Source: Nocardioides panzhihuensis (lineage in GTDB: Bacteria; Actinomycetota; Actinomycetes; Propionibacteriales; Nocardioidaceae). Taken from it: 64,000 bases of DNA. Where the stretch lies: NCBI RefSeq assembly GCF_013408335.1, contig NZ_JACBZR010000001.1:62001-126000 (forward strand), read 5' to 3'. The notes beneath the pieces are model-generated. The model saw only the letters and a list, made by a program, of their open reading frames with translations. It was not told the origin of the DNA and did no database searches. The position numbers were made by a program, and so were the translations under genes. Shown here piece by piece: positions 59,305 through 64,000 of the stretch. Positions within the stretch are counted from its first letter, which is position 1, and each line of letters begins with the position of its first letter.

Positions 59305-61077
59305 CTACTTGATCTCGGCGATGACTGCGCCGTTGGCGACGGTCTCGCCCACGGTGGCGGTCAGGCCGGTGATGGTGCCGGCTTTGTGGGCTTTGAGGGG
59401 TTGTTCCATCTTCATGGCCTCGATGACCACGACGACGTCACCCTCGGCGACCTCCTGGCCTTCTTCGACGGCGATCTTGACGATGGTGCCTTGCATCGGG
59501 GAGGCGACGGAGTCGCCGGAGGCGGCAGCGCCGGTCTTCTTCGCAGCGCGCTTGGGCTTCTTCGCGGCACCGGCGCCACCGCCGGCCGCGAGCCCGCCGA
59601 GTCCGGCGGGCAGGGAGACCGAGAGGCGTTTGCCGCCGACTTCGACCACGACGGTCTGCCGCTGCCCGGCGGTGCCGTCTTCGTCGTGCTCACCGGCGGT
59701 GCCGGTGTAGGGGGTGATCTGGTTGTCGAAGTCGGTCTCGATCCAGGTGGTGTAGACCTCGAAGGAGCCGTTGGCGGCGGTGTAGGCGGGGTCGTTGACG
59801 ACGGCCTGGTGGAACGCGATGGCGGTGGGCATGCCGTCGACCTTGAACTCCTCCAGCGCGCGGCGTGAGCGTTCGAGTGCTTGGGTGCGGTCGCGGCCGG
59901 TGATGATCAGCTTGGCGATGAGCGAGTCGAACGCGCCCGGGATGGTCTCGCCCTTCTCATAACCGCCGTCCAGGCGTACGCCGGGGCCGGCCGGAGGCGC
60001 CCACTCGGTCAGGGTGCCCGGGGCGGGCATGAAGTTGTTGCCGCCGTCCTCGGCGTTGATGCGGTATTCGATGGAGTGGCCGCGGATCTCGGGGTCGTCG
60101 TAGCCCAGCTCCTCACCGGCGGCGATGCGGAACATCTCGCGGACCAGGTCGATGCCGGTGACCTCCTCGGAGACGCAGTGCTCGACCTGGAGGCGGGTGT
60201 TGACCTCGAGGAAGGAGATGGTGCCGTCGGCGGCGACGAGGAACTCACACGTGCCGGCGCCGACGTAGCCGGCCTCGCGCAGGATCGCCTTGGAGGACTC
60301 ATAGAGGCGCTTGTTCTGCTCCTCGGTCAGGAACGGCGCGGGGGCCTCCTCGACCAGCTTTTGGTGGCGGCGCTGCAGCGAGCAGTCGCGGGTGGAGATG
60401 ACGACCACGTTGCCGTGGGTGTCGGCCAGGCACTGGGTCTCGACGTGGCGTGGTTTGTCGAGGAACTTCTCGACCAGGCACTCGCCACGTCCGAAGGCGC
60501 TGATCGCTTCGCGGACCGCGGACTCGTAGAGCTCGGGGATCTCCTCGAGGGTGCGGGCGACCTTCAGGCCGCGACCGCCGCCACCGAAGACGGCCTTGAT
60601 GGCGACCGGGAGGCCGTGCTCGGTGGCGAAGGAGACGATCTCGGAGGCGTCCTTGACCGGGTCCTTGAGGCCCGGGGCCAGCGGCGCACCGGCCTTGAGC
60701 GCGATCTGCTTGGCCTTGGCCTTGTCACCGAGCGCGTCGATGGCCTCGGGGGAGGGGCCGATCCAGGTCAGACCGGCCTCGATCACGGCCGTGGCGAAGT
60801 CGGCGTTCTCGGCCAGGAAGCCGTAGCCGGGGTGGACCGAGTCCGCGCCGGACTGGCGGGCGACATCGAGGATCTTCTCGATGGAGAGGTAGGACTCCGC
60901 AGGCGTCGCGCCGCCGAGCGAGTAGGACTCATCGGCCAGACGCACGAAGAGCGCGTCACGGTCGGGGTCCGCGTAGATCGCTACAGAGCCGATCCCGGCG
61001 TCCTTGCACGCGCGGATCACTCGAACGGCGATCTCACCGCGGTTGGCGATCAGGACCTTTGTCAGTGGCTTGCTCAA
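59305..61077 (-). CDS. Acyl-CoA carboxylase alpha subunit (biotin carboxylase + BCCP)
   Basis: A 590-residue biotin enzyme subunit. The biotin carboxylase domain (residues 1-about 450) has [45 protein letters not shown] and [16 protein letters not shown] Pro/Ala/Lys linker joins it to a C-terminal biotinyl domain with EAMKMEQP (Lys556). It carboxylates biotin for acetyl- or propionyl-CoA carboxylation with a separate beta subunit not in the window (AccA3-like). TTG 61077 is preferred because GGAGGAG lies six bases upstream; the ATG at 61092 would have that site inside its own codons. Confidence 0.92.
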   Translation of the reverse strand: MSKPLTKVLIANRGEIAVRVIRACKDAGIGSVAIYADPDRDALFVRLADESYSLGGATPAESYLSIEKILDVARQSGADSVHPGYGFLAENADFATAVIEAGLTWIGPSPEAIDALGDKAKAKQIALKAGAPLAPGLKDPVKDASEIVSFATEHGLPVAIKAVFGGGGRGLKVARTLEEIPELYESAVREAISAFGRGECLVEKFLDKPRHVETQCLADTHGNVVVISTRDCSLQRRHQKLVEEAPAPFLTEEQNKRLYESSKAILREAGYVGAGTCEFLVAADGTISFLEVNTRLQVEHCVSEEVTGIDLVREMFRIAAGEELGYDDPEIRGHSIEYRINAEDGGNNFMPAPGTLTEWAPPAGPGVRLDGGYEKGETIPGAFDSLIAKLIITGRDRTQALERSRRALEEFKVDGMPTAIAFHQAVVNDPAYTAANGSFEVYTTWIETDFDNQITPYTGTAGEHDEDGTAGQRQTVVVEVGGKRLSVSLPAGLGGLAAGGGAGAAKKPKRAAKKTGAAASGDSVASPMQGTIVKIAVEEGQEVAEGDVVVVIEAMKMEQPLKAHKAGTITGLTATVGETVANGAVIAEIK

Positions 61078-61159
61078 CGAGAACTCCTCCATCGTGAATG
61101 CAAGGACATGCTAGGGGAGGCCATCCGGCCCTGGCTCCAGGCGTACGTAGTAACGATTG

Positions 61160-62122
61160 TCACACCTCGGTGAGCTGAGCGAGCGAGGAGGTTACTCGAC
61201 GGTACACGTCGTCGTCGACGAGCACCCCGGCATGCCGGAGCGCCAGCACCGCCGCCCCAGCGAGGCCATCGTCGGCGACGACGGCCCCGGGGGCGACCCG
61301 GGCGGCGAAGTCCGGTTGCCGGGCCAGGACGCTTCCGGCTGCGACCAGCGGGCCGACGACATCAGGCGTACGCACCGCCGCCAGCGTCTCCGCCAGCCCG
61401 GCTGCCGCCCGGTCGAGGATCTCCGCCGCGAACTCGTCGCCGGCGTCCGCCGCGGTGAACACGAGCGCGGCGAAGTCGGCCAGGCGCAGCGGCGGCATCG
61501 CATAGAGAGCGGCTGTGGCCGCGACGAGCGTCCCGGTCCGGCCGCCTTCGCGATGAGTGACCGGCGGGGTCCCGAGCCGGTCCAGCAACAGGCCGGTCAG
61601 CAGGGTCGTGGCACCGCGCCCGTCGAGCGGGGCCAACCCGGCGCGTACGGCCTCGCGGCCCAGCCAGAAGCCCGAGCCGACATCCCCGAGCAGCCAGCCC
61701 AGCCCGTCCGAGATCGCCGCCAGCTTGCCGTTCTCGACCCGCACCGCCGACGCCCCTGTGCCGGAGAGCAGCACATATCCGTCCGGGGCCGCCGTCCCCG
61801 AGAAGTACGCAGCCAGCACGTCGAAGTCGAAGACAGGCTCGTGCGCGACCAGGTCGGAGAGCGTGGCCGCGATGGTGGCCCGGTGGCCGGCGCCGCCTGC
61901 TCCGGCCACCGCGAGCGCCGCACCAGAGACCTGATCGACCCCCGCGGAGGCCATGGCCTGTGTGACCGCGGCCCTGATCGCCGAGGTGGCAGCGTCGATT
62001 CCGGCGGAGGTCGGGTTGCCGCTGCCGGCCTTCCCGATGCCTCCGCATCGTCCGTCAGAGGAGACGACGACGGCGCGAGTGCTGGTGCCTCCCGCGTCGA
62101 GTCCCAGATAGTTATGAGTCAT
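61160..62122 (-). CDS. N-acetylglucosamine kinase-like protein (BadF/BadG ATPase family)
   Basis: A 320-residue ASKHA-fold kinase. The N-terminal phosphate-binding loop is LGLDAGGTSTRAVVV. GDVGSGFWLGREA near residue 140 and LLSGTGASAV near 115 are typical of BadF-type N-acetylglucosamine kinases. It would phosphorylate imported amino sugar in the cytoplasm. ATG 62122 is chosen because the nucleotide-binding fold begins at once. It is divergent from the SIS-domain/ngcE genes, which suggests a common amino-sugar pathway. Confidence 0.85.
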   Translation of the reverse strand: MTHNYLGLDAGGTSTRAVVVSSDGRCGGIGKAGSGNPTSAGIDAATSAIRAAVTQAMASAGVDQVSGAALAVAGAGGAGHRATIAATLSDLVAHEPVFDFDVLAAYFSGTAAPDGYVLLSGTGASAVRVENGKLAAISDGLGWLLGDVGSGFWLGREAVRAGLAPLDGRGATTLLTGLLLDRLGTPPVTHREGGRTGTLVAATAALYAMPPLRLADFAALVFTAADAGDEFAAEILDRAAAGLAETLAAVRTPDVVGPLVAAGSVLARQPDFAARVAPGAVVADDGLAGAAVLALRHAGVLVDDDVYRRVTSSLAQLTEV

Positions 62123-62130
62123 TGACACCG

Positions 62131-62177
62131 TTTCGTAACAGAAAACCATTGCCAGGCGTACTCTCTCCAAATAGTTT
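62131..62177 (+). promoter_or_regulatory. Divergent control region of the amino-sugar genes
   Basis: TTTC-GTAACA-GAAA (62131-62144) is an inverted repeat placed just before the kinase start. TTGCCA (62149-62154) and TAGTTT (62172-62177), 17 bp apart, form a -35/-10 pair for the SIS/ngcE operon. No copy of the known DasR site was seen, so a different repressor may act here. Confidence 0.55.
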
Positions 62178-62234
62178 TCGTGCGCAGGGCTCGTCATACG
62201 GTCGCGGCCCGAGTTTGCAAAGTGGGTGGACTAA

Positions 62235-63029
62235 TTGATCACTGACGTGTTCGGATCCTTCGACGAGCAGGTTCGCACACGCCTGTCCGAGCTGCAGGCC
62301 ATTGCGCAGTCCGGTGGCTTCGACGAAGCGGTCGAGCTGATGGTCAGCAGCATCCGCAACGGCGGGGTGCTGCAGGCGTTCGGCACCGGCCACTCGCAGG
62401 CGTTCGCGATGGAGATCGCCGGACGGGCCGGTGGCCTGATTCCGACCCACGCCATCGCGCTGCGGGACACGGTCCTCATGGGCGAGCGTCCGGCCAGCGA
62501 CCTGGCGGGCGGTCTCCTCGAGCGTGACAGCAACATCGCGAACGAGCTCTGGGAGCTCCACGAGTTCCACTCCGAGGACGTCTTCCTGATCGCGTCCAAC
62601 TCAGGTGTCAACGGTTCGATCGTCGGCATCGCGCTGCGCGCGAAGGAGGAGGGCCACAAGGTGATCGCGGTGACCAGCCTGGAGCACACCAACGCGGTCA
62701 CCCCCAAGCACCCCAGCGGCAAGCGCCTGGCCGAGATCGCCGACGTGGTGATCGACAACCTGGCTCCCTTCGGTGACGCGACGGTGCCCATGGGCGCCTC
62801 CGGCGCCGAAGGTCTCGATGACCCCGACGGCCAGGGAGTGATGGGCGGTGCGGTCTCCTCCATCACGGCGGCGTACATCGCTCAGCTCCTGACGATCGGC
62901 ACCGCGGCCACGCTTCAGGCCGCCGGTGAGACCCCACCCCTGTATCTCTCCGCCAACATCCCGGGTGGCGATGAGCACAACGATGCGCTGAAGGCTCGCT
63001 ACGGCGAGCGCATCGGAAGCATGGCCTGA
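62235..63029 (+). CDS. SIS-domain protein (amino-sugar isomerase/etherase-like)
   Basis: A 264-residue single-SIS-domain protein. The sugar-phosphate-binding region includes GVLQAFGTGHSQAFAMEIAGRAGG near residue 38, IASNSGVNGSIVGIAL near 117 and VIAVTSLEHTNAV near 143. It resembles small 'sugar isomerase domain' proteins next to GlcNAc or chitobiose transporter genes. It may act on N-acetylglucosamine-6-phosphate or another amino sugar. The TTG start has GGTGGA four bases upstream; GTG 62247 is in frame but lacks a site at good spacing. ngcE follows after 51 bp. Confidence 0.8.
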   Translation: MITDVFGSFDEQVRTRLSELQAIAQSGGFDEAVELMVSSIRNGGVLQAFGTGHSQAFAMEIAGRAGGLIPTHAIALRDTVLMGERPASDLAGGLLERDSNIANELWELHEFHSEDVFLIASNSGVNGSIVGIALRAKEEGHKVIAVTSLEHTNAVTPKHPSGKRLAEIADVVIDNLAPFGDATVPMGASGAEGLDDPDGQGVMGGAVSSITAAYIAQLLTIGTAATLQAAGETPPLYLSANIPGGDEHNDALKARYGERIGSMA

Positions 63030-63080
63030 ACACCCGTAAGAAGAAGTAAAGAGGAATCCCACCCGAAAGAAGGCAGCACG

Positions 63081-64000
63081 ATGTCCCAGCAGCTTCACGG
63101 CCGGCTCGATCGCCGGACCCTCCTGCGCGGCAGCCTCGCCGGCGCGGCGCTCCTGTCGTTCTCCGGTGCGCTCGCCGCCTGTGGCGCGCCCGGTAGCGAC
63201 TCTGACAACACCGGTGGCGGCACCAAGTCCGACTCCAACCCGTTCGGCATGGCGGAGGACTCCACCGTCGACGTGGTGATCTTCGACGGTGGCTACGGCT
63301 ACGACTACGTCGAGTTCGCCGCAGGCATGGCCGGCAAGGAGTTCGCCGACGCCAACATCAAGGTCAGCGCGACCACCAAGATCGCCACCGAGCTCCAGCC
63401 GCGCTTCGTCGGCGGCACGCCGCCGGACCTGATCGACAACTCCGGCGCCGACCTGATCGGCTTCAACACCATCGCCACCCAGCTGGAGGAGCTCGACGAC
63501 GTCTTCGAGGCCGACAACTACGAGGGCGTCAAGATCGCCGACACCCTCTACCCCAACGTCAAGGCCCCCGGCACCTACAGCGACCGGTTCGTGGCGATCA
63601 ACTACGTCATGACCCTGTACGGCGTGTGGTACTCGGCCTCGCTCTTCGCCGAGAACGGCTGGACCGCGCCGAAGACCTGGGACGAGGCGCTCGACCTCGG
63701 TGCCAAGGCCAAGGCCAAGAAGAAGTACCTCTGGGTCTGGGGCAAGGAGGCGGCGACCTACTACCGCACCCTGGTGATCGACTCGGCGGCGAAGGAGGGC
63801 GGCGACGAGGTGCGCCTCGCGCTGGAGAACCTCGAGAAGGGCGCCTGGTCCCACCCGGTCGTCCAGGGCATCCTCGAGAAGCTCGGCGAGATGGTGAAGC
63901 AGGACATGTTCGTCCCCGGCGGAGCCGGCACCCAGTTCACCGCCGCTCAGGCCAAGTGGTCCAACGACCAGCAGGCTCTCCTCTACCCGAGCGGTGGCTG
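63081..64000 (+). CDS. ngcE: N-acetylglucosamine/diacetylchitobiose-binding lipoprotein (partial)
   Basis: The first 306 codons of an ABC-transporter solute-binding protein cut by the window edge. A twin-arginine-type lipoprotein signal (Arg11-Arg12, LLRGSLAGAALL, then LAAC with Cys34) precedes the mature domain. DVVIFDGGYGYDYVEF and FVGGTPPDLIDNSGAD, with YGVWYSASLFAENGW further on, match NgcE-type chitin-sugar binding proteins. It should deliver N-acetylglucosamine or chitobiose to permeases that presumably follow outside the window. AAGG lies seven bases before the ATG. Confidence 0.9.
   Translation, partial: MSQQLHGRLDRRTLLRGSLAGAALLSFSGALAACGAPGSDSDNTGGGTKSDSNPFGMAEDSTVDVVIFDGGYGYDYVEFAAGMAGKEFADANIKVSATTKIATELQPRFVGGTPPDLIDNSGADLIGFNTIATQLEELDDVFEADNYEGVKIADTLYPNVKAPGTYSDRFVAINYVMTLYGVWYSASLFAENGWTAPKTWDEALDLGAKAKAKKKYLWVWGKEAATYYRTLVIDSAAKEGGDEVRLALENLEKGAWSHPVVQGILEKLGEMVKQDMFVPGGAGTQFTAAQAKWSNDQQALLYPSGG

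Overview
The window is high-GC, gene-dense chromosomal DNA of an aerobic actinobacterium. A member of the Nocardioidaceae (Nocardioides-like) fits best. The reasons are the trpS / 2'-5' ligase-like / YihY / small SCO4848-like protein / sdhCAB order known from actinomycetes, a mutA-mutB-meaB block, an add-deoA-cdd-punA-phosphomutase-lpdA neighbourhood resembling the Mycobacterium tuberculosis Rv3303c-Rv3315c region, and an NgcE-type chitin-sugar binding protein. The genus is an inference. No tRNA, rRNA, CRISPR array, prophage or insertion sequence was seen.

Layout. 1-2.9 kb: 3' end of trpS, a 2H-phosphoesterase, a YihY membrane protein, then a divergent ohrR/ohr peroxide-defence pair. 3-6.6 kb: succinate dehydrogenase sdhCAB (minus strand), with an iron-box-like palindrome upstream. 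6.7-16.6 kb: exported and cell-surface functions: a glycosyltransferase, two paralogous formylglycine sulfatases, a secreted metallophosphoesterase, a HupE-like membrane protein and a GntR regulator. 16.7-24.8 kb: methylmalonyl-CoA mutase (mutAB), a membrane Ser/Thr kinase, meaB and an M20 amidohydrolase. 24.8-41.3 kb: nucleoside uptake and salvage. A BMP-type ABC transporter imports nucleosides; cytidine deaminase, thymidine phosphorylase, adenosine deaminase, purine nucleoside phosphorylase, a pentose/hexose phosphomutase and deoxyribose-phosphate aldolase would degrade them to bases and central metabolites. 41.3-46 kb: a gamma-glutamylcyclotransferase-like protein, two Lpd-family flavoproteins, a TetR regulator and a DinB-like protein. 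46-47 kb: an Erm-type 23S rRNA methyltransferase behind a tiny leader peptide and alternative hairpins. 47.1-50.5 kb: pyruvate carboxylase. 50.6-53.4 kb: a secreted protein with a probable frameshift and a two-component system. 53.5-58.5 kb: a LysR / transporter / 3-hydroxybutyrate dehydrogenase module and a TetR / NAD-dependent epimerase pair. 58.5-61.1 kb: a HepT/MntA toxin-antitoxin pair and a biotin-dependent acyl-CoA carboxylase alpha subunit. 61.1-64 kb: an N-acetylglucosamine kinase-like gene divergent from an SIS-domain gene and ngcE.

Metabolically the genes converge on anaplerosis and propionyl/methylmalonyl-CoA flux: an acyl-CoA carboxylase subunit, MutAB and MeaB feed succinyl-CoA to succinate dehydrogenase, and pyruvate carboxylase feeds oxaloacetate. 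Scavenging of nucleosides, amino sugars, ketone bodies and perhaps sulfated compounds adds to this.

Three non-coding signals stand out. First, a roughly 385-bp array of eight imperfect palindromes at about 51-bp spacing lies between deoA and an S66 peptidase gene. Second, the erm leader/attenuator starts with what looks like a leaderless stalling peptide. Third, about twenty genes carry a TANNNT hexamer 6-8 nt before the start codon, the signature of leaderless transcripts; this also settles many start choices. Two families of intergenic repeats and several long terminator-like inverted repeats are also present.
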